Part shown: piece after piece, positions 1-8,387 of the stretch | Layout of the letters: every line of letters starts with the position of its first letter | Position numbering within the stretch: position 1 is the stretch's first letter | Source: Vagococcus bubulae | Lineage (GTDB): Bacteria > Bacillota > Bacilli > Lactobacillales > Vagococcaceae | Direction: 5' to 3' | NCBI RefSeq assembly: GCF_003950315.1 | Contig: NZ_NGJT01000011.1 | Coordinates: 1 to 64,000, forward strand | DNA: 64,000 nt | Notes under the pieces: model-generated | Database searches by the model: none | Told to the model about the DNA's origin: nothing | The model's input: the letters and a program-made list of their open reading frames with translations, nothing else | Translations under genes and position numbers: made by a program

Positions 1-19
1 CTGTAGTAAAATTAGTCAT
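1..19 (-). CDS. Transposase N-terminus (partial, runs off window)
   Basis: Only six codons (MTNFTT) are visible after an ideal ribosome-binding site. Assignment to a transposase rests on the IS-like flank and on the truncated gene next to it, so it is tentative. Confidence 0.45.
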
Positions 20-124
20 GAGAAAGTCCTCCTATAAAATTTCGGTTGTGGTAACTTTAATTTTACAGAATGGACTTTCTTTTTATCTACCTAAAATTTC
101 TATTTACACAAAATATTTTACGCT
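1..124 (-). mobile_element. End of an IS256-like insertion sequence (partial)
   Basis: On the minus strand a strong AGGAGG (28-33) lies 8 nt before an ATG at 19 that opens a protein reading M-T-N-F-T-T and leaves the window. This resembles the start of IS256-family transposases as I remember them. The non-coding strip up to about 124 holds a GTAAAATATTTTGTGTAAA-like string typical of IS256-group ends. The element interrupts the flippase gene that follows. The exact terminal repeat and target duplication cannot be fixed without the other end. Confidence 0.55.
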
Positions 125-1219
125 ATCGATAGATTATTTTTTTTAATTTCAGGTATAACTTTGTTAGCAACTTTGTTTGATATAAGCTGGTTTTATTACG
201 GTATTGAAGACTTTAAGATAATATCATTAATTAATTTTATAATAAAAATCATATCTTTTTTATGTATTTTATTTTTTATAAAAAATACTGATGATTTATG
301 GTTATATTTTTTAATTCAAAGTATTAGTATTTTAATTTCTAATATATCACTTTGGTTATTTTTAAAAAAATATATAAGATGGATAAGACCTAGCATAAAA
401 AAATCGTTGAAACATTTCAAACCTGCTTTAAAATATTTTATAGGAAAAATATCTATATCATTATATACAAATTTAAATAAAACATTATTAGGTATTTTAG
501 TTTCAAGTATAGCAGTGGGGTTATATTCAAGTTCATTACAATTAATTACAATTTTTGTAACTTTAATAGGTACTATGGATACAGTTTTAATGCCTCATAT
601 GACGAAATTATTTTCAAATAATAACTATAAAAAAATGATACAAACAATGGAAAAAACTATAGATTTACAATTTTTTATGAGTGTACCATTGATGTTTGGA
701 ATTTTAGCTATTAATAGGCAAATGATTCCGTGGTTTTTTGGTAGTGATTTCATGTTATTGAATAAAACAGTTCCTATTTTTTCTCCATTAGTAATAATAA
801 TGCCTTTAGGAATCTCAATTGTTAGACAATATTTGATTCCTAGAAATAGAATAAGAGAATTTAATATATCCGTAATAATTTCAGCTATAATTTCTGTTTT
901 ATTGAATATATTATTACTGCCCGTTTTGGGAATATATGGTTCAATTATATCTACTCTCATTGCAGAATGTGTAGTGACATTGATTAGATTAGTTGATTTA
1001 AAAAAACATACAGATTTTCAATTTAATGTTAGGAACATTATTTTTTATTTTTTATGTTCGTTAATTATGTATTTTATAGTTTTATTTTTTACTAAGCATA
1101 TGCCTTCAGAAATTTTTACGACAATATTACAAGGTATCTTAGGAATATTTGTGTATTTTATATTGACAGCTATTTTTAAGGTAAATGTAGTGATTAAATT
1201 AAAAAATAAGGAGTGGTAA
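125..1219 (+). pseudogene. 5'-truncated polysaccharide flippase (Wzx-like), cut by IS
   Basis: The reading frame is open from about 125, next to the IS end, and contains the flippase motif LLATLFDISWFYYGIEDFK. The remaining ~360 residues form hydrophobic segments typical of the MATE/Wzx-like oligosaccharide flippases that move undecaprenyl-linked repeat units across the membrane. Family members are usually 450-490 residues, so about 100-120 N-terminal residues are missing. A TTG at 161 is the first possible start but has no ribosome site. The base composition is extremely AT-rich, more so than the rest of the window, which suggests a transferred capsule-type locus. It is followed after 6 bp by the ATP-grasp gene. 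Loss of function is inferred from the missing N-terminus. Confidence 0.75.
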
Positions 1220-1225
1220 GTTTTA

Positions 1226-2098
1226 ATGGGAATATTAAAAACTATTAATTATCATATTTTATCAGATATTTCACCAACATTTGCAACAAGATTAATTTAT
1301 TTTCGAATATTTAAACGCAGATTAAATTTAAATCCCCCTCATACATTGAATGAAAAAATACAATGGCTAAAACTAAATGAATATGGAAATAATGAACTTG
1401 TTACAAAATGTACAGATAAATTATTAGTTCGTGATTATGTTCAGAGAATAGATGGTAATCTTTTAAATGAATTACTATTTATATACGATGATGTAGATGA
1501 AATTGAGTGGGAGAAGCTACCAGAAAAATTTGTTATAAAGATGAACCATGGATCTGGATTTAATCTTATCTGTTCAGATATCAATAATTTTGATATAGGT
1601 TATGCAAAAGAAAAACTAAAATTGTGGAAAAATGAGGACTTTTGGAAAATTTATTCTGAATTGCAATATAAACACATAAAAAAGAAAATATTAATTGAAA
1701 AATATATAGAAACTCAAAGTGGAAAATTACCGAATGACTATAAAATATTTTGTTTTCATGGAAAAGCACTTTGTATAATGAGTTGTGAAGAAAGAGAAAC
1801 AGGTAATACTAAGTTTTATTATTTTAATGTTAAGGGAGAACTTGTACCCTACAATAAATCTAGTGTGGAAGCTATTGAGAATAATTTACCAATCCACCTA
1901 CCTGAAAATTATGAGGATATGGTAGCAATATCTGAAGCATTATCAAAACCATTTAAATTTGTTAGGGTGGATTTGTATTCTGAAGATAATCAGATTATTT
2001 TTGGAGAGCTAACTTTTACTCCAGGTGCCGGTATAAACAAGGATCGTTTTGAAGAAATAGATTTATTATTAGGTAAACAATTAGATTTAAGCAAATGA
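1226..2098 (+). CDS. TupA-like ATP-grasp polysaccharide biosynthesis protein
   Basis: A 290-residue protein. The opening, with LNPPHTLNEKIQWLKL, the K-C-T-D-K-L-x-V-R-D-Y-V stretch and PEKFVIKMNHGSG are hallmarks of the TupA-like ATP-grasp family, often annotated as glycosyltransferases in capsule loci. The founding member acts in teichuronopeptide synthesis of alkaliphilic bacilli, joining amino acids to a glycan, so this one may add an amino acid or similar group to a surface polymer. The C-terminal part ends in FGELTFTPGAG, an ATP-grasp metal-site-like stretch. It follows the flippase by 6 bp and shares its AT-rich composition, so it belongs to the same locus. The substrate is unknown. Confidence 0.75.
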   Translation: MGILKTINYHILSDISPTFATRLIYFRIFKRRLNLNPPHTLNEKIQWLKLNEYGNNELVTKCTDKLLVRDYVQRIDGNLLNELLFIYDDVDEIEWEKLPEKFVIKMNHGSGFNLICSDINNFDIGYAKEKLKLWKNEDFWKIYSELQYKHIKKKILIEKYIETQSGKLPNDYKIFCFHGKALCIMSCEERETGNTKFYYFNVKGELVPYNKSSVEAIENNLPIHLPENYEDMVAISEALSKPFKFVRVDLYSEDNQIIFGELTFTPGAGINKDRFEEIDLLLGKQLDLSK

Positions 2099-2222
2099 GT
2101 ATTAAAATTTATAAATCAATTTATGTTAGAAAAGTTGAAAGAAGCTATAATCATTCATTCATATCAATTATTGAAATGATAAAAATTGATATGAATAAAT
2201 AAACAGTAAAGCAGGTATCTTA

Positions 2223-3389
2223 ATGAACATATCAGTAATAGGTCTAGGCTATGTTGGATTGGCTAATGCTTTGCTACTCTCACAAAATGAAAATGTTGTA
2301 GCATATGACATAGTAGCTGAAAAAATAGAATTACTAAACAAAAAAATTTCACCATTAGTTGATGATGAAATAGAACAATTTTTAAAAGATGATTCTTTAA
2401 TGATAGAGTTCTCAACAGACTTTGAAAAGACAATTAATCATGGAGAATATTGTATTATAGCCACACCAACAGATTATGATGAAAAGAAAAATTATTTTAA
2501 TACATCAACTGTTGAAAGTGTGATTGAAAAAGGATTAGAGATAAACCAAGATACAGTATTTATTATTAAATCGACTGTACCAGTTGGTTACACAAAAGAG
2601 CTAAAAGAAAAATATCAAACAGATAATATTATTTTTTCCCCTGAATTTTTAAGAGAGGGAAAAGCATTATATGATAATTTATATCCTTCACGTATCGTTG
2701 TAGGTGAGAGAAGCAAACGTGCTGAGGTCTTTGCGCAATTATTATTAGATAACTCATATCAAAAAGATAGTCCAATATTATTAACAGATTCAACAGAAGC
2801 AGAAGCGATTAAACTGTTTTCTAATACTTATTTAGCATTGAGAGTGTCATACTTTAATGAATTGGATACCTATGCAGAAATAAGAGGATTAGATACAAAA
2901 CAGATTATTGAAGGAGTGGGGTTAGATCCACGTATTGGCAGTCATTATAATAATCCGTCGTTCGGATATGGTGGGTATTGTTTACCGAAAGATACCAAAC
3001 AACTATTAGCAAATTATGACAAAGTGCCTAATAATATTATAAGTGCTATCGTAGAATCTAATAGGACAAGAAAAGATTTTATTGCAGAACAAATATTAGC
3101 CAAAAAACCAGAAGTAGTTGGCATTTATAGATTGACCATGAAAGCAAATTCAGATAATTTCAGGTATTCCTCTATACAAGGAATCATGAAGCGATTAAAA
3201 GCTAAGGGAATCGAAGTCATTGTTTATGAGCCAACACTAAAAGAAAAAACATTTTTTAATTCTAAAGTAATAACTGATTTAGCTGAATTTAAAGAAAAAT
3301 CAGACGTCATTGTAACAAACCGTCTAGAAAAAGAATTATCTGACTCTATGGATAAAATATATACAAGGGATATTTTTCATCAAGACTAA
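2223..3389 (+). CDS. ugd: UDP-glucose 6-dehydrogenase
   Basis: A 388-residue NAD-dependent nucleotide-sugar dehydrogenase converting UDP-glucose to UDP-glucuronate for capsule or teichuronic-type polymers. The N-terminal Rossmann motif is [15 protein letters not shown]. The central domain has [11 protein letters not shown] and [15 protein letters not shown], and the catalytic cysteine is Cys253 in [15 protein letters not shown]. The length fits the short Gram-positive form. The start has a modest GCAGGT site, and 124 bp separate it from the ATP-grasp gene. It ends at a strong bidirectional hairpin. Other UDP-sugar dehydrogenases, such as the UDP-ManNAc type, are possible, but the motifs favour Ugd. 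Confidence 0.88.
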   Translation: MNISVIGLGYVGLANALLLSQNENVVAYDIVAEKIELLNKKISPLVDDEIEQFLKDDSLMIEFSTDFEKTINHGEYCIIATPTDYDEKKNYFNTSTVESVIEKGLEINQDTVFIIKSTVPVGYTKELKEKYQTDNIIFSPEFLREGKALYDNLYPSRIVVGERSKRAEVFAQLLLDNSYQKDSPILLTDSTEAEAIKLFSNTYLALRVSYFNELDTYAEIRGLDTKQIIEGVGLDPRIGSHYNNPSFGYGGYCLPKDTKQLLANYDKVPNNIISAIVESNRTRKDFIAEQILAKKPEVVGIYRLTMKANSDNFRYSSIQGIMKRLKAKGIEVIVYEPTLKEKTFFNSKVITDLAEFKEKSDVIVTNRLEKELSDSMDKIYTRDIFHQD

Positions 3390-3431
3390 AAAAACACACT
3401 CTAAACTTTTTCGTTTAAAGTGTGTTTTTTT
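3388..3431. terminator. Bidirectional terminator between ugd and the GH25 gene
   Basis: An 18-bp near-perfect stem (AAAAAACACACT...AGTGTGTTTTTT, one mismatch) with a six-base TTTTTC loop sits between the convergent ugd and GH25 genes. Confidence 0.9.
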
Positions 3432-3433
3432 AC

Positions 3434-4234
3434 CTAATCTATCTTTCTAACATAATCCTTATGAAGTGTAACATATACCTCACAATGATTATAGAAAATA
3501 CTAGCATGCGTTGTTGTTTTGGTGTGGCAAATTTGCTTAATATCAAAGATAGTACTTTTGGAAAAATGCATGCCAGATGCTTTTTTAAATGATTCATCTG
3601 CATAAATAATGAGTGATTTTAACGCTTCAAAACGAGTACCGCTTGTATGATAAGTTGCTTTTTGTGTTGTGACAGTGTTTTTTACGGAAGCATATCGACT
3701 CCATGCCTCTTTATCTCCGTAAAAATAACTAGTGTCAACTGGTTGGCTAGTAAATTGCCACATTGCAATGTCAGGCCATTGAGTGACAGAGGGTGATTGA
3801 GTAGAGTATTTGGCAACCCACAAAGCATAGTCACTACTTACAACACCGGACCAATCGTCTGAGTTTGCATCACTTTCGTTCATATAGATAAGAGGTTTGA
3901 CATGCGTTTGTTGATACACATAATCTAAAAATTCTTTGGCTTTTTTAGCGCCTTGCTTACCATATTCTTCATAGTCTAGCACTAAAATAGCCTCACCAAT
4001 GTATCCCTTAATATGTGTTAAGAAAAAATCAGCTTGTTTAATGACATCACTCTGATCTAAAAAATGATAAACGCCATAAGGTTTATTAAGTTTTTTTGCT
4101 TGTTGGACGAAAGTGTCACACGTATCATCAATAAAATAAGTACCTTCTGTTGCTTTAAAAATGAAGGCATCTGCTTGAAGAGTATCAAGTGACATACCTC
4201 GTTGATGATTGGATAAATCAATAACTTTTAACAT
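3434..4234 (-). CDS. GH25-family lysozyme without signal peptide
   Basis: A 266-residue protein with a GH25 muramidase domain at residues ~1-195: VIDLSNHQ (Asp6), the YGVYHFLDQ strand, LVLDYEEYG (Asp87/Glu89 as the catalytic acid region), PLIYMNES and IAMWQFTSQP. Such enzymes cut the MurNAc-GlcNAc bond of peptidoglycan. Residues ~196-266 form a C-terminal domain (YHTSGTRFEALKSLIIYADE, FDIKQI, KDYVRKI) resembling small SH3/DUF5776-type wall-binding modules. No signal peptide is present, so release would need lysis, a holin or a non-classical route. It lies downstream of the sigma factor, DUF1659 and DUF2922 genes on the same strand, beyond a hairpin. A prophage endolysin is an alternative, but no phage genes surround it. 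Confidence 0.8.
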   Translation of the reverse strand: MLKVIDLSNHQRGMSLDTLQADAFIFKATEGTYFIDDTCDTFVQQAKKLNKPYGVYHFLDQSDVIKQADFFLTHIKGYIGEAILVLDYEEYGKQGAKKAKEFLDYVYQQTHVKPLIYMNESDANSDDWSGVVSSDYALWVAKYSTQSPSVTQWPDIAMWQFTSQPVDTSYFYGDKEAWSRYASVKNTVTTQKATYHTSGTRFEALKSLIIYADESFKKASGMHFSKSTIFDIKQICHTKTTTHASIFYNHCEVYVTLHKDYVRKID

Positions 4235-4260
4235 AATGTGTCCCCCTTTTTGTGATAAGA

Positions 4261-4291
4261 AAAGACGACGTTTGTGTTAAACGCCGTCTAT
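4261..4291 (-). terminator. Hairpin between DUF2922 and GH25 genes
   Basis: On the minus strand, AGACGGCGTTT, a five-base loop and AAACGTCGTCT followed by TTTTCTT form a terminator or attenuator (one mismatch). Only about 27 bp remain before the lysozyme ATG, so read-through or a promoter overlapping the hairpin must serve that gene. Confidence 0.7.
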
Positions 4292-4296
4292 AAGTT

Positions 4297-4509
4297 TTAG
4301 AATAATTCAGTAATGATGGTTTCACTGTAGTGAGCAGATCTTGGTGTGACATAAAGTTTTTTACCATTTGATTCAAATAAAGCAAGTGTGGCAATGATAT
4401 CCATTGCTTCTTTAACTTCGTCCTTTGTTAAATCTTGTCTAGCTACTTTTGGTACAAGAGTGGCTTTTTTATTGTCTTCGTTTAAAAATGTTAAGTTTAA
4501 TTTTTTCAT
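4297..4509 (-). CDS. DUF2922 family small protein
   Basis: A 70-residue protein beginning KKLNLTFLNEDNKKATLVPKVA, with an acidic LTKDEVKEAMDIIATLALFESNG middle and an ETIITELF end. This is the layout of DUF2922 proteins, which usually sit beside a DUF1659 gene in Firmicutes. The function is unknown. It starts 35 bp after the DUF1659 stop with a strong AGGAGG site, so the two are co-transcribed. The DUF1659 partner and the sigma factor upstream suggest one regulated unit. Confidence 0.75.
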   Translation of the reverse strand: MKKLNLTFLNEDNKKATLVPKVARQDLTKDEVKEAMDIIATLALFESNGKKLYVTPRSAHYSETIITELF

Positions 4510-4544
4510 GTGTAAGTCCTCCTAAGGTTGTTTGAGTGATTTTG

Positions 4545-4754
4545 TTACATATCATAGTGATGAGTATTTACAATCGCTAATCTTTCTAATGGCTCATCAG
4601 TTGGTGCAAGGTCATTAAATACTTCACCTAAATCCAAAATACTTTCATCTGTTGCATTTTCACGAATGTTAGAAAGTGTTTGTTTGCGTGGTTTTTCATC
4701 TTCCAATGCTTTAAATGTTAAGATTGTTTTTTTACTGTCAAATATTTTTTCCAT
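4545..4754 (-). CDS. DUF1659 family small protein
   Basis: A 69-residue protein: EKIFDSKKTILTFKALED, then KQTLSNIRENATDESILDLG and a VFNDLAPTDEPLERLAIVNT end, the pattern of DUF1659 proteins. The ATG at 4754 is preferred over the GTG at 4763, because AGGA lies 10 nt before the ATG but only 1 nt before the GTG. It forms a pair with the DUF2922 gene. The function is unknown. The 74-bp gap to the sigma gene holds no convincing sigma-A promoter but has a GGGAAACG...TATATAAG stretch that could be read by another sigma factor. Confidence 0.7.
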   Translation of the reverse strand: MEKIFDSKKTILTFKALEDEKPRKQTLSNIRENATDESILDLGEVFNDLAPTDEPLERLAIVNTHHYDM

Positions 4755-4828
4755 GATAGTCACGTCCTTTTTTGTTTTTGTAAGTTGCGCGCCTTACACT
4801 TATATAAACGTTTCCCAAACCAAAAGTG

Positions 4829-5329
4829 TCACACCTTTTTTTCAATTTTTTGATATTTTTTTCTCACCCCATCTCGCCAACGATAGACAGTTTGTCTAGC
4901 AACGTTGTGTTTATGGGCGATTTGACTGATAGTTAGTTGCTCAAAAAAGCGATCATTTAAAAAATGTTGTTCATCTGTTGATAGGGTTTTGATAAGTTCA
5001 TAATAAAAGTCAGTAGTTGTCAAACAACACGAAATATCGTCATCTTGGGGGATAGATTCTACAAAGGAGTCTTCCACATTATCTTTATCAAAACGGCGTT
5101 GCTCTTTTCTGATAGCATCTAACGTTGACCAATAAATTTTTTGGTATACAAAGGGACGAAAAGGTGGATGCTCATCAGGGTTTTCTTCATATAATCTATA
5201 AGCTAGTAGTAATTCAATTCTTGCCAGTTGTAAGTAATCATCAAAATCTTTATGCAGTGGGGTAATATGACATTTTTTCAATGCGCCTAAGATAAGCGAA
5301 TGATAGGTCGTAAAAATATGTTCTTCCAT
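4829..5329 (-). CDS. Sigma-70 family factor, SigX/SigH-like (competence-type)
   Basis: A 166-residue sigma factor. Region 2 is in the N-terminal half (YLQLARIELLLAYRLYEENP, FVYQKIYWSTLDAIRKEQRR). Region 4 is a C-terminal helix-turn-helix (LTISQIAHKHNVARQTVYRWRDGVRKK). The size and the D-Y-L-Q-x-A-R-I-E-L-L region 2 resemble the ComX/SigH alternative sigma factors of Lactobacillales. The ATG at 5329 is chosen because GAGAGG lies 9 nt before it; an upstream in-frame ATG at 5368 lacks a site. It is divergent from the ComK-like gene and followed by DUF1659, DUF2922 and a lysozyme. This context suggests a role in competence or late-competence lysis, which is inference. Confidence 0.75.
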   Translation of the reverse strand: MEEHIFTTYHSLILGALKKCHITPLHKDFDDYLQLARIELLLAYRLYEENPDEHPPFRPFVYQKIYWSTLDAIRKEQRRFDKDNVEDSFVESIPQDDDISCCLTTTDFYYELIKTLSTDEQHFLNDRFFEQLTISQIAHKHNVARQTVYRWRDGVRKKYQKIEKKV

Positions 5330-5372
5330 ACATTTTATCCTCTCAAAAGTAATCATTTGGCTAGCCACTGTG

Positions 5373-5401
5373 AGTATAGTGAAACGGAGAAACTAAGTGA
5401 A
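5373..5401 (-). promoter_or_regulatory. Probable sigma-A promoter of the sigma-factor gene
   Basis: Read on the minus strand: TTCACT, 17 bp, TATACT, ending about 44 bp before the ATG of the sigma gene. The -35 is moderate. Confidence 0.5.
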
Positions 5402-5454
5402 AAACCAATATTTGAATTTTTTACGTAAAATCCTCAAAAAATGTATGAAAACGG

Positions 5455-5482
5455 TTTAAAAATATAGCGGATATGTTAAAAT
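5455..5482 (+). promoter_or_regulatory. Probable promoter of the comK-like gene
   Basis: TTTAAA, 16 bp, TAAAAT with an extended TATGT just before the -10. It lies 38 bp before the chosen ATG and is divergent from the sigma-gene promoter. Confidence 0.55.
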
Positions 5483-5520
5483 AACAGTGGATTAAAAAAC
5501 AATGTATAGGAGAGATGTTG

Positions 5521-6297
5521 ATGAAAATCGAAGGCAGAAAATTAGCAATTTATGAAGAGTTAACGCATGGAGATTCAATAAATTTAAATGATTTATATAA
5601 CAAATTTTTACCTTGTAGTGTTAAAACAGGACAAACACATTTATCTGATGATATTTATTTTATTCACGATATTTCTAATTTGGGATTAGCCTATAAGACG
5701 CTGCTTTTTTCGATTACGCAACTCCCTATTTTAACTACGTCTAGCACGCAAAGTTTGATGAGTGAGTACAATGAAAGACACCATCATATTTTTCAAAAAG
5801 CGATACATACGGTTGATTTATATAATAAATTTGAGCGAAAACGTTATAAACAACCAATGATTGATCAACCATTTATTTTTGTCCCATTAAATGGTTCAGT
5901 AAGAAAAGATACGAGCTTTATTAATTTAATGTACGTTGAAACTATTCATAAGTTAGATAAAGGGATGACAACTGTTAATTTTTATAATTATTTAGGGATT
6001 GATATGGATTATGATTGCAAAACATTAAAAACTAGAACACTATCAGCATTGAATGATTACCTGCTTTATTTCTATCCAGAAGCAATGGATATGTTAGGGG
6101 AAGAAATGTTAGGTAAGGGTAGTTATTTAGTTAACCAATTAAAACATACAACGTTTCGACCACAGTCTATTGATAGTGAATGGTTAACTATCTGTCGCCA
6201 TAAAGTAGATTATTTTTTAACCATCCAACAACTACATCAGACATTGACGATTAACGAGTTTATAGAGGAATATGATAGCTATTGGGATAAAATCTAA
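5521..6297 (+). CDS. ComK-like competence transcription factor
   Basis: A 258-residue protein with no membrane segment. The middle (residues ~115-190) follows the ComK pattern: a K-Q-P-M-I-D strand, FIFVPLNGSVRKDTSFINLM, then a T-x-V-x-F-x-N strand and a conserved L-K-T-R-T-L-S-A helix, matching the ComK layout of PIMVDP, FLFPTLSSTRPQCGWI, TEVTFSNG and YRTAWL. ComK activates DNA-uptake genes by binding AT-rich boxes. The protein is longer at both ends than B. subtilis ComK (192 residues). The ATG at 5521 is chosen because AGGAG ends 7 nt before it; the ATG at 5515 is too close to the site. It is divergent from the SigX-like gene and upstream of recX. Similarity is judged by eye, so the call is moderate. 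Confidence 0.55.
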   Translation: MKIEGRKLAIYEELTHGDSINLNDLYNKFLPCSVKTGQTHLSDDIYFIHDISNLGLAYKTLLFSITQLPILTTSSTQSLMSEYNERHHHIFQKAIHTVDLYNKFERKRYKQPMIDQPFIFVPLNGSVRKDTSFINLMYVETIHKLDKGMTTVNFYNYLGIDMDYDCKTLKTRTLSALNDYLLYFYPEAMDMLGEEMLGKGSYLVNQLKHTTFRPQSIDSEWLTICRHKVDYFLTIQQLHQTLTINEFIEEYDSYWDKI

Positions 6298-6340
6298 GTA
6301 AAATATGATATAGTAAAAAGATGCAAGGAGGCTAAGATAG

Positions 6341-7132
6341 ATGGAAGTCATTCAAAGCATCAAAAAAGAAAAAACAGGGTATCTTTTAACAACAAAAAGT
6401 GGATTAAAGATGCCTGTTTCAGAAGATTCATTAGTGAAACATCGTTTACTTAAAGGCAGTGAGATATCTGTTGAGTTACTAAAACAAGTGAAAGAAGAAG
6501 CGAGTTTTGATATAGGGTATCAGAAAGCACTAAATTATTTAAGTTATCAATTACGTAGTGAGCAAGAAATAAAAGACTATCTAAAAAAACAAGAGATTAG
6601 TTACCCGCAAATAGTAATGATTATTGATAAACTAAAAGAACTCTCTTTATTAGATGATAAAGTATTTGCTGAGAGTTACGTGCGTACAGCTATTAGAACA
6701 ACAGATAAAGGACCTCAGGGAGTTAAAGAATTTTTAATGAAAAAAGGGGTAGATAGTGGGACGATTGCTGACGCATTGGTGTTATTCGGTGACTCACATC
6801 AATTGGAGTTGGGAAAAAAATTAACGGAAAAGATGTTGAGAAAATATCAACAAAAAAGCCAAAAAGAGCGTGTGAATAAAATTCGTCAACAATTATTTAT
6901 AAAAGGATTTCACACTGATGTGATTTCTCAATTAATCGACGAGCTAGATTTTGATGAGGAAGAAGATGAGTATGGCCTACTAGTCAATCAAGGAGACAAG
7001 CTATGGCGACGACATGAACGATTAGATTCGCGAAAAAGAAATCAAAAGATTAAACAAAGTTTATATCAAAAAGGTTTTTCGTTTGATGATATCAATCGTT
7101 ATATAGAAGAAAAAGAGATGGAGTTAGAGTAA
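6341..7132 (+). CDS. recX: Regulatory protein RecX
   Basis: A 263-residue RecX, the size seen in enterococci and lactobacilli. After a ~60-residue N-terminal extension, the protein shows the repeated three-helix units of RecX: ALNYLSYQLRSEQEIKDYLKK, LLDDKVFAESYVRTAIRTTDKGP and KQSLYQKGFSFDDINRYIEE. RecX binds RecA filaments and limits recombination and SOS activity, so its place beside a ComK-like regulator fits control of recombination during uptake. It has a good AAGGAGG site and ends 3 bp before mutY, with which it is probably co-transcribed. Confidence 0.9.
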   Translation: MEVIQSIKKEKTGYLLTTKSGLKMPVSEDSLVKHRLLKGSEISVELLKQVKEEASFDIGYQKALNYLSYQLRSEQEIKDYLKKQEISYPQIVMIIDKLKELSLLDDKVFAESYVRTAIRTTDKGPQGVKEFLMKKGVDSGTIADALVLFGDSHQLELGKKLTEKMLRKYQQKSQKERVNKIRQQLFIKGFHTDVISQLIDELDFDEEEDEYGLLVNQGDKLWRRHERLDSRKRNQKIKQSLYQKGFSFDDINRYIEEKEMELE

Positions 7133-7135
7133 AAA

Positions 7136-8275
7136 ATGAGTGAAGAGTTAGCTTGGACACAAGAAAAAAAAGCTAGATTTCAAGAGGATTTATTAACATG
7201 GTATCATCTTGAAAAAAGAGACTTGCCGTGGAGAGAGTCAACAGATCCTTATAGAGTATGGGTGTCTGAGATTATGCTGCAGCAAACCCAAGTCGTCACA
7301 GTAATTCCTTACTTTAATCGTTTTATGGAGTGGTTTCCAACGATTGAAGAGTTAGCCAATGCTAATGAAGACAAATTGTTAAAAGCTTGGGAAGGACTAG
7401 GCTATTATTCGCGTGTAAGGAATATGCAACATGCTGCAAAAGAAATAGTAGAAACATTTGATGGAAAGATGCCAAGTAACATAGTGGATATTTTATCTTT
7501 AAAAGGGATTGGGCCATATACAGGTGGAGCGATTGGAAGCATTGCGTTTTCATTACCAGAGCCAGCGATTGATGGAAATGTGATGCGTGTATACAGTCGC
7601 TTATTTTGTTTGTCTGATGATATTGCTTTACCTAAAACACGAAAAGTTTTTGACAAATACGTTAGAGAAACAATGTCTCAAACAGAACCAGGAGATTTTA
7701 ATCAGGCATTGATGGATTTAGGGGCAACCATTTGTACACCAACAAAACCTTCATGCCAAACATGCCCTATAAAAAACTATTGTGAAGCTTATAAAACAGA
7801 TATGACATCCAGCTATCCAGTCAAAAAGAAAAAGGAAAAAGCGAAACCTCTTTACTATGTAGCAAACATTTTAAAAAATGATAATGGGGCTTTTTTATTG
7901 GAAAAGCGACCATCAGATGGTTTACTAGCTGACATGTGGACGTTTCCGATGAAAGAAGTGACAAAAGAAGAGTATGATGGTTTGTCACAAGCTTATGATA
8001 CAGTTGAAACCTCTACTAAAATGGTAGCCGAGCAGTTAAGTCTGTATGACGATGAAAAAGAGTCGATAAAAGACAAACAATTATTAGGAATAGTGACACA
8101 CATATTTAGTCATAGAAAATGGCATATATTAGTCGTGGCAGATACATTAAGTGTTTCAGCAGATAATTGTTTAAATAATCAGGAGTGGGTTTACTTGGAT
8201 GAATTTTCACAGTATGTTTTTCCCAAGCCACAGCAAAAGATGGTCGACATACTGAAGAAAAGTATGAATAATTAG
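7136..8275 (+). CDS. mutY: A/G-specific adenine glycosylase
   Basis: A 379-residue MutY that removes adenine mispaired with 8-oxoguanine. Seen in order: LPWRESTDPYRVWVSEIMLQ with the catalytic Glu, EGLGYYSRVRN, the helix-hairpin-helix LKGIGPYTGGAIGSIAF with the Asp in PAIDGNVMRVYSR, then the four-cysteine iron-sulfur loop CTPTKPSCQTCPIKNYC. The C-terminal NUDIX-like domain for 8-oxoG recognition follows (residues ~230-375, with FSHRKWHILVV). It is complete and normal in length. It starts 3 bp after recX, and the two form an operon with a housekeeping repair role. Confidence 0.95.
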   Translation: MSEELAWTQEKKARFQEDLLTWYHLEKRDLPWRESTDPYRVWVSEIMLQQTQVVTVIPYFNRFMEWFPTIEELANANEDKLLKAWEGLGYYSRVRNMQHAAKEIVETFDGKMPSNIVDILSLKGIGPYTGGAIGSIAFSLPEPAIDGNVMRVYSRLFCLSDDIALPKTRKVFDKYVRETMSQTEPGDFNQALMDLGATICTPTKPSCQTCPIKNYCEAYKTDMTSSYPVKKKKEKAKPLYYVANILKNDNGAFLLEKRPSDGLLADMWTFPMKEVTKEEYDGLSQAYDTVETSTKMVAEQLSLYDDEKESIKDKQLLGIVTHIFSHRKWHILVVADTLSVSADNCLNNQEWVYLDEFSQYVFPKPQQKMVDILKKSMNN

Positions 8276-8295
8276 TGATATAGTTGGGTAAGATA

Positions 8296-8304
8296 TGCTA
8301 TAAT
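8296..8304 (+). promoter_or_regulatory. Extended -10 promoter for the Ntdp gene
   Basis: TGCTATAAT, an extended -10 (TG at 8296-8297, TATAAT at 8299-8304). The -35 region is weak. It lies about 85 bp upstream of the gene. Confidence 0.55.
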
Positions 8305-8387
8305 AATTCTGATATTGGTGTTAAATGATAAATTTAATACCCATGTGAAAATTTGACAATTATTGTCAAGGAAAGCAGGATTAAATA

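Noticed and set aside
4666-4899. A 77-codon plus-strand frame opposite the DUF1659 and sigma genes
   Set aside because: It lies antisense to two better-supported genes and has no ribosome site.
3434-5368. Prophage remnant around the GH25 lysozyme
   Set aside because: No integrase, portal, tail or holin genes are nearby; the sigma/DUF1659/DUF2922 setting fits a chromosomal island better.
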